From Ruminococcus sp. HUN007 (GTDB lineage Bacteria; Bacillota; Clostridia; Oscillospirales; Ruminococcaceae): DNA of 64,000 bases. The notes under the pieces are model-generated. The model was not told the DNA's origin. It saw nothing but the letters and a program-made list of their open reading frames with translations, and made no database searches. Below, piece after piece: positions 31,888-39,603 of this stretch. The number at the start of each line of letters is the position of its first letter. The first letter of the stretch is position 1. The DNA is taken from assembly GCF_000712055.1 (NCBI RefSeq), contig NZ_JOOA01000002.1:1984001-2048000 (forward strand), in the 5' to 3' direction. A program made the translations under genes and the position numbers.

Positions 31888-33072
31888 ATGGCAACGATAA
31901 AGAAACGCGGCGGCAGCTATCTTATAAGAGTAAGCTGCGGCTATGATGTAAACGGTAAACACATGGAACAGTCCATGACATGGAAACCCGATGAGGGCAT
32001 GAGCAGGAAGCAGATTGAAAAGGAACTTAACCGTCAGGCGGTCATGTTTGAGGAATCTGTCAGCCACGGCTACAAGGCATCTGCTATGAAGTTTCAGGAG
32101 CTTGCTGAGGAGTGGTTCGAGAGTTATGCTAAGAACGCGCTCAGAAGTACTACCTATGAGAGAATGATTCAGCTCACGCATCGTGTCTATCCTGCAATAG
32201 GTCATCTGCGTATTGACAAGATCACAGCAAGACAGCTACAGAGTTTTGTAAATTCTCTTGCCAAAGAGGGAGCAAACGAAAAGACCGGCAAGCCTCTTGC
32301 TCCGAAAACGATACGTCATAATCTGAGTTTCATCTCGGACGTGTTCAGCTATGCAGTTCGTATGGATCTTGTGGCGGAAAATCCGTGCAGAAAAGTGACA
32401 GTCCCTAAAGGTGAAGTCAGGGAGAAGCAGATCTATTCCCAGGAAGAGATAGCGAAGCTCCTTACCGCAATAAACGGTGAAGATACGAAGTACAGAGCTT
32501 TCTTCTATCTGATAGCATACAGTGGTTTACGCAGAAGTGAGATGCTCGGTCTGGAATGGAAAGACGTTGATTTTGAGAATAACATTATCAGCGTAAGGAG
32601 GACAAGTAATTACACGTCCGGTCGTGGTATCTATACCGATACGACAAAGACAAGACGTTCAAAGCGTGTTCTCAAGATCAGTTCGTACATTATGGATATT
32701 CTCAGAGAACTGAAAGCTGAGCATGATGAAGAAGCACTCCGTATCGGAGACAAATGGGTGAACAGTGACAGACTCTTTGTAAAATGGAACGGTGAACCTA
32801 TGAACAATCAGACCCCTTACGGCTGGCTGAAAGAGTTCTGTGAAAAGAACGAAATGCCTTTCTATGGTATCCACAGCTTCCGTCACTTCGCAGCTTCTGC
32901 TCTTATTTCATCAGGGCTGGATGTTGTAACTGTATCCGGTGCGTTAGGGCACTGTAACTCAGGAACGACACTTAATGTTTATGCTCATATGTTCCAGACT
33001 GCACAGGCAAGAGTAGCTCAGGCAATGGACGGAGCTTTCAGTTTTTTACCTGTTGAAGATACAGTAAGTTAA
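31888..33072 (+). CDS. Tyrosine recombinase/integrase of the integrated element
   Basis: The 394-aa protein has an N-terminal arm-binding beta domain (about 1-55, KKRGGSYLIRVSCGYDVNGK), a SAM-like core-binding domain (about 66-165) and the catalytic domain. Catalytic residues visible are R215 (YSGLRRSEM), K in TTKTRRSKR, H329/R332 (HSFRHFA), H355 (ALGHCNSG) and Y365 (LNVYAHM). RBS GGGAGGT lies 7 bases before ATG. It lies 116 bases from the 3' end of tRNA-Glu, the usual place for an integrase that uses a tRNA as attB. A cluster of AGCGGACAA repeats and a terminator fill the gap. Confidence 0.93.
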   Translation: MATIKKRGGSYLIRVSCGYDVNGKHMEQSMTWKPDEGMSRKQIEKELNRQAVMFEESVSHGYKASAMKFQELAEEWFESYAKNALRSTTYERMIQLTHRVYPAIGHLRIDKITARQLQSFVNSLAKEGANEKTGKPLAPKTIRHNLSFISDVFSYAVRMDLVAENPCRKVTVPKGEVREKQIYSQEEIAKLLTAINGEDTKYRAFFYLIAYSGLRRSEMLGLEWKDVDFENNIISVRRTSNYTSGRGIYTDTTKTRRSKRVLKISSYIMDILRELKAEHDEEALRIGDKWVNSDRLFVKWNGEPMNNQTPYGWLKEFCEKNEMPFYGIHSFRHFAASALISSGLDVVTVSGALGHCNSGTTLNVYAHMFQTAQARVAQAMDGAFSFLPVEDTVS

Positions 33073-33082
33073 AACAATAATG

Positions 33083-33122
33083 TCCGCTACAAAATCCGAA
33101 TAGCGGACAAGTAGCGGACAAA
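33083..33122. other. AGCGGACAA repeats after the integrase, candidate arm sites (right)
   Basis: TGTCCGCTA (33082-33090) is the inverse of TAGCGGACA (33101-33109); AGCGGACAA then repeats directly at 33111. The same direct pair lies at 13672-13693 near the other att copy, and a third set at 12208. Confidence 0.5.
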
Positions 33123-33140
33123 CGCATTTTTCAGTATAAA

Positions 33141-33180
33141 AGAAAACCTCGGAAACGGCTATATTGCGGCGTTTCCGAGA
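33141..33180 (-). terminator. Terminator for the tRNA-Glu/Met transcript
   Basis: CTCGGAAACG ... GC pairs with GC ... CGTTTCCGAG (33149-33179); on the minus strand it is followed by TTTTCTTTT. It lies just past the tRNA-Glu 3' end. Confidence 0.75.
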
Positions 33181-33188
33181 CTTATGAT

Positions 33189-33263
33189 TGGTGACCCGTA
33201 CGGGAATTGAACCCATGATTCCGCCGTGAAAGGGCAGCGTCTTAACCTCTTGACCAACGGGCC
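33189..33263 (-). tRNA. tRNA-Glu(TTC)
   Basis: The complement folds as a cloverleaf beginning GGCCCGTTGGTCAAG, with anticodon loop CTTTCAC (anticodon TTC) and T-arm GGGTTCAATTCCC, ending ACGGGTCACCA with encoded CCA. Its last 24 bases are repeated at 12302-12325, so it serves as the integration site of the adjacent element and stays intact. Confidence 0.95.
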
Positions 33264-33269
33264 ATATAA

Positions 33270-33343
33270 TAGCGGCAGTGGGATTCGAACCTACGACCAA
33301 TCGGGTATGAACCGAGTACTCTAGCCAACTGAGCTATGCCGCC
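33270..33343 (-). tRNA. tRNA-Met(CAT), elongator type
   Basis: The complement starts GGCGGCATAGCTCAG, has anticodon loop TTCATAC (CAT), T-arm GTAGGTTCGAATCCC, and ends TGCCGCTA without encoded CCA. The 5' end pairs normally (G1 with a G-T pair at the end), so it is elongator rather than initiator; a lysidine-modified tRNA-Ile cannot be fully excluded. Confidence 0.88.
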
Positions 33344-33541
33344 ATACTTGATGTCGTTTGTCGTTTTGCGTTTCCCACAAGCGACTATTTTATTATACAT
33401 TGTCCGGACCTAAATGTCAATGCTTTTTTCAGATTTTTTTCAGAAAAATTCATGTTTGTTAATCTTTAATATAAAGTTCACTTTTCTTCCTGCCAGTGTT
33501 GGAAAAACAACCATTGATGTAATCTGTGAAAGTAAAAAACA

Positions 33542-33632
33542 ACACCCTTCCGCTATCGTATATAAAGACACACGGAATGCTGATGCATTCTGATATGTCT
33601 GCGAAAATATGATAACTCCGGAAGGGTGATAT
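33542..33632. terminator. Long hairpin, terminator downstream of the HEPN gene
   Basis: ACACCCTTCCG (33542-33552) pairs with CGGAAGGGTGAT (33619-33630) around an inner hairpin GAATGC-TGAT-GCATTC. T-runs follow on both strands (ATTTTTTATT and TTGTTTTTTAC), so it can end transcription in both directions. The remaining 33344-33541 has no gene. Confidence 0.75.
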
Positions 33633-33635
33633 TTT

Positions 33636-34073
33636 TTATTTTTTACGTCTGTGATAGCTCACAAAATCAAATCTTATCTGTTCAGTTATGAACTCCAGCA
33701 TATCGGTCATCGAATTCATCAGATTGTCGATGGTCTCGGTGTCGATGTCCAGCGGAATGTCGGCCGGATACCTTGTTTCAATGTAGAAACGGTTGAGCGA
33801 TGAGCTCTGACCTACCCACTGGTTGAAATGCTCGTCACACATGGCAGCCTGCTTGCACAGCCAGGTCAGGTTGTGTCCGTCATACAGCTTGTGCTTCTTG
33901 AACAGCAGATACCCCTTAAGTGCCTTTTCGATGCACTGCTGGCAGTGAAATGCTGCAGAATTGTAGCACCTTGTGTCCTTGATGAGATTCTTGGCAGCGA
34001 GAAAGTCAAGATTGGCGTGAAACAGCCAGTCAAAGTACCTTCTGCTGTCGCTATCTCTATAACTTCTCCCCAT
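33636..34073 (-). CDS. HEPN-domain protein
   Basis: The 145-aa all-helical protein matches HEPN: DSRRYFDWLFHANLDFLAAK, then YNSAAFHCQQCIEKALKGYL and LTWLCKQAAMCDEHFNQW, and a final helix ending in RFDFVSYH (R134-x6-H141), which could be the R-x4-6-H ribonuclease motif. HEPN proteins paired with a minimal nucleotidyltransferase can act as toxin and antitoxin, or as regulatory pairs. The start overlaps the end of the upstream NTase-like gene by 17 bases, so they are made together. The long terminator lies directly after the stop. Confidence 0.8.
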   Translation of the reverse strand: MGRSYRDSDSRRYFDWLFHANLDFLAAKNLIKDTRCYNSAAFHCQQCIEKALKGYLLFKKHKLYDGHNLTWLCKQAAMCDEHFNQWVGQSSSLNRFYIETRYPADIPLDIDTETIDNLMNSMTDMLEFITEQIRFDFVSYHRRKK

Positions 34074-34374
34074 AAATATAAGCTCCTGTATTATTTATTT
34101 TCCATGCAAATGATCCCACGTCATCCTTAAAAGCATCCCATTCCGACTGCTTGTAGAGAACGAGATCATACGGAATTTCACTGTCGATCTGCATGTAAAG
34201 GCGGCATTCAAGATCAGCTACGCTTTCATCGCCGTCAGGAACGATGACCACCAGCTTGAAACTTACAAGCTCACCGTCAGTATTTACTTTGTTGCTTACC
34301 AGAATAATGCTCTGAGGCTCGCAGAGTCTTCTGACTTCCTCCGCTATTCTGTTTATTGACTGATTATCACTCAT
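34057..34374 (-). CDS. Degenerate minimal nucleotidyltransferase-like partner of HEPN
   Basis: The 105-aa protein has the size, order and secondary-structure flow of a MNT/NTase partner: helix (NQSINRIAEEVRRLC), strand (SIILVSNKVN), strand (SFKLVVIVPD), then YMQIDSEIPYDLVLY and a C-terminal GAYIYGEKL. The usual GS-x-AxG and DxD residues are replaced (VSNKVNTDGE, FKLVVIV), so nucleotidyl transfer is unlikely. It may have become a pure binding or regulatory partner. The family assignment rests on context and the GxxIYGxxL end. Confidence 0.6.
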   Translation of the reverse strand: MSDNQSINRIAEEVRRLCEPQSIILVSNKVNTDGELVSFKLVVIVPDGDESVADLECRLYMQIDSEIPYDLVLYKQSEWDAFKDDVGSFAWKINNTGAYIYGEKL

Positions 34375-34399
34375 ATCATAAAATTCCTTTCAGGAATGC

Positions 34400-34430
34400 T
34401 GCAGCAGAAGATTCTGCTGCAAACTTTTTT
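34400..34430 (+). terminator. Hairpin with T-run between the NTase-like gene and MITE 1
   Basis: TGCAGCAGAA (34400-34409) pairs with TTCTGCTGCA (34412-34421), then CTTTTTT. It has terminator form on the plus strand, although no plus-strand gene precedes it. Confidence 0.5.
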
Positions 34431-34432
34431 AA

Positions 34433-34539
34433 TGAAACTCTGATTAAATCGTCAGTCCGGCTTCGCCGGACTGACGGGTGAGGAGATACGGGGCTTCGCC
34501 CCGTGCCCCAGGCTGATTTATGAATAAATCAGCCTATCC
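34433..34539. repeat. MITE-like repeat 1 (107 bp)
   Basis: The flanks are TTAA (34429-34432) and TTAA (34540-34543). The ends are TGAAACTCTGATTAAA and the complement of GGATAGGCTGATTTATT. The inside has two strong hairpins (GTCAGTCCGGC-ttc-GCCGGACTGAC; GGGGC-TTC-GCCCC). Related copies are at 55300 and 59834. Its right end encodes the last residues of the amidohydrolase. Confidence 0.8.
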
Positions 34540-35699
34540 TTAACTGTTTCTCCGTTTATCATTACGAAATCAGGCGAACTCATTACGTCAAGCGGATCGG
34601 AACTGTAGAGCTGAATGTCTGCGTCCTTACCCTTTTCAATGCTTCCCACCCTGTCTGAAATGCCGCATATCTCAGCTGCGTTCACAGTGACCGCACGAAG
34701 CGCCTCGTCACGGTCGAGTCCGCCCTTTACAGCAAGTGCCGCGTTAAGAGCCAGATACTGTATCGGCACCACCGGATGATCGGTGCAGATGGCGACCTTC
34801 ACTCCGTTTTTATGAAGCACACCGGCAGTTTTTATGTCCTGACCTGCAAGTTCCGGCTTTGACCGGTCCCCTATGACCGGACCGATGACCGCACATGCAC
34901 CGTCTTCAGCAAGAAGATCAGCGATCTTATGCGCCTCGGTCGCATGTATGAGAACCGTGTCCAGTCCGTACTGCTTCGAAATGCGCACTGCCGTGAGAAT
35001 GTCATCAGCACGGTGACAGTGGAAATGTGCCTTTATCTCCTTTTTCAGAAGCGGCACCGTTGCGTCAAGCTTGGCGTCGAACTCCGGAAGATCGTTGTTT
35101 TCGCTGTCCTTTTCGTAATCATTCAGATCGTCGAGATATTTTTTCGCCTTGACCAGATGCTCCCTTATAAGTCCGGCTGTGGCCATTCTTGTAACCGGAG
35201 TCTCGTCGCGGTCGTTGTATGCCGTTTTCGGATTTTCACCGAGCGCAAACTTCATACCGGCGTTTTTTATCATCATCTTCTCGATGCGCCTGCCGTTCGT
35301 CTTAAGCGCACATATAACGCCGCCGATGGCATTTGCGCTCCCCGGAGAGCTCAGAACCGTCGTCACGCCGGCCTCCCTGGCCTCCTCAAAACAGAAGTCA
35401 AAAGGATTGATACCGTCTGCCGCCAGAAGATTCGGTGTTACCGGATCAGTTTCCTCATTGCAGTCGTCAGCCTCGAAACCGAGCGCGTTTCCGACTATTC
35501 CGAGATGAGTGTGTGCGTCAATGAATCCCGGGACAAGAAGCCTTCCGCCTGCGTCGATATCAGATGAAGAAACTTTCGTCTCACCGGCACCCGTACCGGT
35601 TATTTTTCCGTTTTCAATGCTCACCCAGCCGTTTTCAATAACGGTGTGCTGCTTATCCATAGTGCATATTCTTGCGTTGTATATTATCAGTGGTATCAC
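34518..35699 (-). CDS. Amidohydrolase (imidazolonepropionase-like), periplasm-independent
   Basis: The 393-aa protein has the amidohydrolase fold: N-terminal beta part, metal motif GFIDAHTHLG (about 58-67), a second set HFHCHR (about 224-229), H in LIHATEAH, and D in AICTDHPVVP (about 310). The C-terminal composite beta part has GSIEKGKDADIQLYS. No signal peptide is present. It is close to imidazolonepropionase-related hydrolases of unknown substrate. The start is GTG (35697-35699); no ATG fits in frame and the RBS is weak. The last residues, from about GDRLIYS backwards to the stop, come from MITE 1, so the C-terminus was altered by the insertion. Confidence 0.83.
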   Translation of the reverse strand: MIPLIIYNARICTMDKQHTVIENGWVSIENGKITGTGAGETKVSSSDIDAGGRLLVPGFIDAHTHLGIVGNALGFEADDCNEETDPVTPNLLAADGINPFDFCFEEAREAGVTTVLSSPGSANAIGGVICALKTNGRRIEKMMIKNAGMKFALGENPKTAYNDRDETPVTRMATAGLIREHLVKAKKYLDDLNDYEKDSENNDLPEFDAKLDATVPLLKKEIKAHFHCHRADDILTAVRISKQYGLDTVLIHATEAHKIADLLAEDGACAVIGPVIGDRSKPELAGQDIKTAGVLHKNGVKVAICTDHPVVPIQYLALNAALAVKGGLDRDEALRAVTVNAAEICGISDRVGSIEKGKDADIQLYSSDPLDVMSSPDFVMINGETVKDRLIYS

Positions 35700-35783
35700 C
35701 CTGTTTCTTTACAATAACTTATGAAGACCCGGTCAGTCAGTGATCAGTACAGGGAACTTCACCCTGCGTTCCTGCCGTATCCT

Positions 35784-36278
35784 TTATTTATCAGATATAC
35801 GGATTATCTCGTCACAGATAAGTTCCGGTGTCCTGTCAGCATCCACTCTGACTGATGCGTTTTTCAGATAAATATCATGTCTTTTATCAAAGATCTCATG
35901 AAGCTGATCCTTTGTGTTGTTTGCCACCAGCGGACGGTGCGGGTCGTCCTTTATTCTGTCATAGCATACTTCAAAAGGAATGTCGAGGAAGAAAACTGTT
36001 CCGTTCTCCCTTGCGATGCGCGCACTGTTGTCATTAATAATAGTACCGCCGCCGCAGGCAACCACTGAATTTTCAGCAGACAGATCCTTTACGGCTTTTG
36101 CTTCCTTTTCCCTGAAATATTCTTCACCCTTCGAAGCGAAGATCTCGGGAATGGACATCTTTTCAGTTTCCTCGATGTAGTCGTCAAGATCAGTAAACTT
36201 AAGATCTGTTTTCTGTGCGAAAAGCTTTCCTACAGTTGATTTTCCGCATCCCATAAACCCGCAGAGATAGATCGTCAT
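35784..36278 (-). CDS. aroK: Shikimate kinase
   Basis: The 164-aa protein has the P-loop GFMGCGKSTVGK (7-18), the shikimate-binding FTDLDDYIE (about 28-36), R in EYFREKE, ACGGGTI (about 74-80) and the lid/adenine region with DDPHRPL (R about 117). It phosphorylates shikimate with ATP in chorismate synthesis. The start overlaps the stop of aroE by 4 bases (ATGA), so the two genes form an operon with aroE first. No other aro genes are nearby. Confidence 0.95.
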   Translation of the reverse strand: MTIYLCGFMGCGKSTVGKLFAQKTDLKFTDLDDYIEETEKMSIPEIFASKGEEYFREKEAKAVKDLSAENSVVACGGGTIINDNSARIARENGTVFFLDIPFEVCYDRIKDDPHRPLVANNTKDQLHEIFDKRHDIYLKNASVRVDADRTPELICDEIIRISDK

Positions 36279-37114
36279 TTAAACTCCCCCGCAATTATCT
36301 TATTGGTCTTTTCAATGATTTCCTGTACCTGTGCCTCGGTGTAGGATGAGCCGTTCCAGATCTCGTGAGCCTTTACTGCCTGGTAAACGAGCATTGCAGT
36401 ACCGTTCACAGCAGTCTTGCCGAACGATTCAGCTATCTGAAGGAGCTTTGTCTTTACAGGATTGTAAACAGCGTCAAACACGCCGCCGCATCTGCCGATA
36501 AGTTCAGTAGAAACCGGGCATGCGTCCGTCTTAGGATACATTCCGACAGGAGTAGCGTTTACGATGAGATCAAAAGAGCCGTTGATGCTGTCGATGAGCT
36601 TTACGTAGATCTTGCTGTCAGGAGCGAGAAAATGGATCTCGTCGGTAAGAGCAGCTGCTGCCTGTGCAGCTTCCGGAATTATGCCGATAGTAAGCTCCGC
36701 ACCGTGAAGTGCAGCCTCGATTGCCATCATTCTTCCGACACCGCCGCATCCTGCAAGAAGCACCCTTCCTGAAAGATTAAGGTTCTTCGCCTTTACTGAA
36801 AGAAGGAATCCGTCACAGTCAGTGTTGTAGCCGACAGCCTTTCCGTCCCTGTTGTGAACACAGTTTACTGAATTGTAACGCTTGGCTGAAGCATCAAGTT
36901 CATCAACGTAAGGAATGATATCTCTTTTATAAGGGATAGTAATGTTGTAGCCGTTGAGCTTCCTGAGATCATTCATTCTGTCCGCAAAGTTTTCAGCAGG
37001 GATATCAGTACAGTCGTACTCAGCCTCTATTCCGCTTATCTTAAAAAGTTCATCGTGAATAAAAGGCGACATTGAATGTCCGAGAGGATGGCCTATTAAT
37101 GTGTATTTCTGCAT
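36275..37114 (-). CDS. aroE: Shikimate dehydrogenase
   Basis: The 279-aa protein begins MQKYTLIGHPLGHSMSPFIH, with the conserved shikimate-binding GHPLGHSxSP. Catalytic K is in NGYNITIPYK (about 64-66), with SVNCVHNRDGKAVGYNTDCDG (N and D contacts) and the NADP-binding loop AGCGGVGRMM (about 129). ATG at 37114 is chosen over the TTG start six codons earlier; AAAGGATCG precedes it by about 8 bases. It reduces 3-dehydroshikimate. It precedes aroK in the same transcript and lies 82 bases after fabD. Confidence 0.95.
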   Translation of the reverse strand: MQKYTLIGHPLGHSMSPFIHDELFKISGIEAEYDCTDIPAENFADRMNDLRKLNGYNITIPYKRDIIPYVDELDASAKRYNSVNCVHNRDGKAVGYNTDCDGFLLSVKAKNLNLSGRVLLAGCGGVGRMMAIEAALHGAELTIGIIPEAAQAAAALTDEIHFLAPDSKIYVKLIDSINGSFDLIVNATPVGMYPKTDACPVSTELIGRCGGVFDAVYNPVKTKLLQIAESFGKTAVNGTAMLVYQAVKAHEIWNGSSYTEAQVQEIIEKTNKIIAGEFK

Positions 37115-37195
37115 TTTAAACGATCCTTTCAAATTTATTTTTTATGCAGGGACCGGAGAACTGTCATCACAGTTCCCGGCAATATGTTCAGACTA

Positions 37196-38104
37196 TCAGA
37201 ACTCAGCGTTTTCGATTGATTCGGCAGTGTCACAGTTGAATGCTGTCACGTCTTCAAGAGTCTTCTTTACAAGACCTGTAAGTGTTCTGCCAGGTCCGAG
37301 TTCGATGTATTTGTCAAAACCGGCTTCCTTTACAGCAGCGAGTTCATCGGTAAAGAGAACAGGGGAAACAACATGCTTTGCAAGAAGTGAAGGCATGTCA
37401 GAGAAATCAGTAAGTTCAGCACCGAGAAGGTTTGAGAAGAACTTAACTGAAGGAGCATTAAACTTAATATTCTTTATTTTCTCATGGAATTCTTCACTTG
37501 CAGGCTTCATGATCTCAGAATGGAAAGCTGATTCCGTCTTAAGCACAGCCACTCTTGCCTTGAGTTCGGCAAACTTTTCACAAGCCTTGTCAACTGCAGC
37601 GCTTTCACCGGCAATTACAGTCTGGGCAGGTGAGTTGTAGTTTACAGGAACTACATATCCGTCAACAGATTCGCACACTTCGCGTACTTTGTCAGCCGTG
37701 AGCTTGAGGATAGCTGCCATTTTTCCGTCAGTTGCGGATGCGACTCTGTCAAAAGCTTCAGCACGGGCCTTTATTACCCTGAAACCGTCTTCGGGGGAAA
37801 GCATGCCTGAAGCCACGAAAGCAGCGTATTCACCGAGTGAGTGACCTGCAACGGCGTCAAACTTAAGCCCGTTCTTCTTTGCAGCCTCAAAGCACATAAG
37901 CTCCATGGCCATGATAGCAGGCTGTGCGTATACAGTTCTTGAAAGTTCAGTAAAGCTTTCGTCGAAGCATACCTTTTCAAGATCGTAGCCGAGGATCTCT
38001 GATCCTGTCTTCATTACTGCAGCAGCTTCAGGATATTTTTCAAAAATATCCTTGCCCATTCCTGCGTACTGTGCACCCTGGCCTGCAAATAGAATTATGT
38101 TCAT
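37196..38104 (-). CDS. fabD: Malonyl-CoA:ACP transacylase
   Basis: The 302-aa protein has the FAGQGAQYAGMG start, nucleophile S89 in VAGHSLGEYAA, R in FRVIKAR, H195 in ESAFHSEIM and the FDKYIELGPGRTLTGL end. It transfers malonyl from CoA to ACP for chain extension. ATG at 38104 has GGAAGG 9 bases upstream, better than the TTG two codons earlier. It reads divergently from the fabH operon across a 381-bp region with a palindromic candidate operator, and is probably cotranscribed with aroE and aroK, which is an unusual neighbour set. Confidence 0.96.
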   Translation of the reverse strand: MNIILFAGQGAQYAGMGKDIFEKYPEAAAVMKTGSEILGYDLEKVCFDESFTELSRTVYAQPAIMAMELMCFEAAKKNGLKFDAVAGHSLGEYAAFVASGMLSPEDGFRVIKARAEAFDRVASATDGKMAAILKLTADKVREVCESVDGYVVPVNYNSPAQTVIAGESAAVDKACEKFAELKARVAVLKTESAFHSEIMKPASEEFHEKIKNIKFNAPSVKFFSNLLGAELTDFSDMPSLLAKHVVSPVLFTDELAAVKEAGFDKYIELGPGRTLTGLVKKTLEDVTAFNCDTAESIENAEF

Positions 38105-38217
38105 AAACAATATCCTTCCTTATAGTTATATTGCACTATTTTTTTTATGCTCCGTAAGTCAAATTTTACAGAACATTTAAACTTAATTGGTTTTAACAGC
38201 ATTGCGTCGCTGTCCGG

Positions 38218-38304
38218 TTGCAAATATTTCAAAAATAGTATAAAATAGAAGTTGAGTAGTGTTTACTCTTGGAATATATTTGCAAAGGTTTGTTAATAAC
38301 AAAC
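38218..38304 (+). promoter_or_regulatory. fabH operon promoter with palindromic candidate operators
   Basis: TTGCAA (38218-38223), 17-nt spacer, TAAAAT (38241-38246). Just downstream lie GAGTA-gtgtt-TACTC (38254-38268) and GTTTGTTA-a-TAACAAAC (38288-38304, arms of 8 perfect bases). The second has the general look of FabT/MarR or FapR-type operators but does not match a consensus I can state. The rest of 38111-38485 shows no gene. Confidence 0.6.
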
Positions 38305-38485
38305 TACATTAATTATCATAACACAAATCGATAGATAATACAATCTATAGAAAATGAAAATATTTTTCGTTTTCTGTCAGCCGGCAGACACAGAACACTC
38401 ATATCGTCTGCACAGGTGCCGGCAGTAAATTATCAGTGAAACCAGAATACTTCTGATATTCACTGCATCACAGGAGGAAATTTTA

Positions 38486-39475
38486 TTGCAGGGTATAAAA
38501 ATTTCAGGCATTGCTTCATATATTCCTGAAACCGTCATTGAAAACAATGATTTTACATCATTCATTGAAACAAACGACGAATGGATCACAACACGCACAG
38601 GTATAAAGACCAGACACTGTGCAATGAACATGCCTACGTGGAAAATGGGCAGCCTCGCTGCCAGAAAGGCAATAGAAAGATCCGGTATTTCCGGCGACGA
38701 AATAGATCTCATAATCTGCTCGACTGTTACACCGGACACACTCATTCCTTCAACTGCCTGTCTTATTCAGAATGAACTCGGTCTTAACGGCTGTCAGGCT
38801 TTCGATATAAACAGTGCCTGTTCCGGTTTTGTTTATGCCGTTGACATGGCACATAAATATATTTCTGCCGGCTCCGCAAGAAACGTTCTTGTAGTCAGTG
38901 CCGAGTCTCTTTCCAGAGTCGCTGACTACACAGACCGTTCATCATGCATACTCTTCGGCGACGGATCAGCAGCTGCTGTAATTTCACCGTGCGAAGGAAA
39001 ATTCAGCAGTGTTATCGGTGCTGACGGAAGCGGTGCAGGATTCCTCAGAGCTTCAAGTGTGCACCCGGTCACACATCCGCTTTTTGCAGTAAAAGGCATT
39101 GAACCTGAAACAGATGAAAACGACCACGGCCAGCTTTATCAGGACGGCAAGGAAGTATATAAATTCGCAGTGGCAACTCTGCCGAGAATAATCGGAGAAG
39201 TTCTTGAAAAAGCCGGACTTACTGCTGATGACATCGACAGCATAGTCCCTCATCAGGCAAATATCCGAATCATCCAGACAGCTGCATCAAAGCTCGGTCT
39301 GCCGATGGAAAAATTCTTTTTAAACATAGAAAAATACGGTAACACTTCAAGTGCAAGCATCCCGATAGCACTTACGGAAGCTGTTGAGACCGGATTTATA
39401 AAACGCGGTGACAAAATAGTTCTCGCAGGTTTCGGTGCAGGACTCACCTACGGCGCAATATGCATGGAATTCTGA
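38486..39475 (+). CDS. fabH: 3-oxoacyl-ACP synthase III
   Basis: The 329-aa protein has the Cys-His-Asn triad C112 (DINSACSGFVYA), H256 (PHQANIRI) and N286 (YGNTSSASIP), and a CoA-binding-type N-terminus (TNDEWITTRTGIKTRH). It condenses acetyl-CoA or a branched primer with malonyl-ACP to start chains. The start is TTG at 38486, with AGGAGG 8 bases upstream. It heads the operon fabH-fabG-fabF-accB-fabZ-accC-accD-accA-acpP. Confidence 0.96.
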   Translation: MQGIKISGIASYIPETVIENNDFTSFIETNDEWITTRTGIKTRHCAMNMPTWKMGSLAARKAIERSGISGDEIDLIICSTVTPDTLIPSTACLIQNELGLNGCQAFDINSACSGFVYAVDMAHKYISAGSARNVLVVSAESLSRVADYTDRSSCILFGDGSAAAVISPCEGKFSSVIGADGSGAGFLRASSVHPVTHPLFAVKGIEPETDENDHGQLYQDGKEVYKFAVATLPRIIGEVLEKAGLTADDIDSIVPHQANIRIIQTAASKLGLPMEKFFLNIEKYGNTSSASIPIALTEAVETGFIKRGDKIVLAGFGAGLTYGAICMEF

Positions 39476-39603
39476 TCACAGATCACTGTTCCGCACATAA
39501 TCACAAAATAAATACTGCCGTATGCACAGCGCATGACGGTATACGGTAAGGAAAATCAGATTTTTTATTACCGAATCACAAAGGAAAAACGGAGGATCAG
39601 ACA

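Noticed and set aside
33046..33300. 84-aa minus-strand ORF over tRNA-Glu and tRNA-Met
   Set aside because: It covers two tRNA genes and a terminator; coding is implausible.
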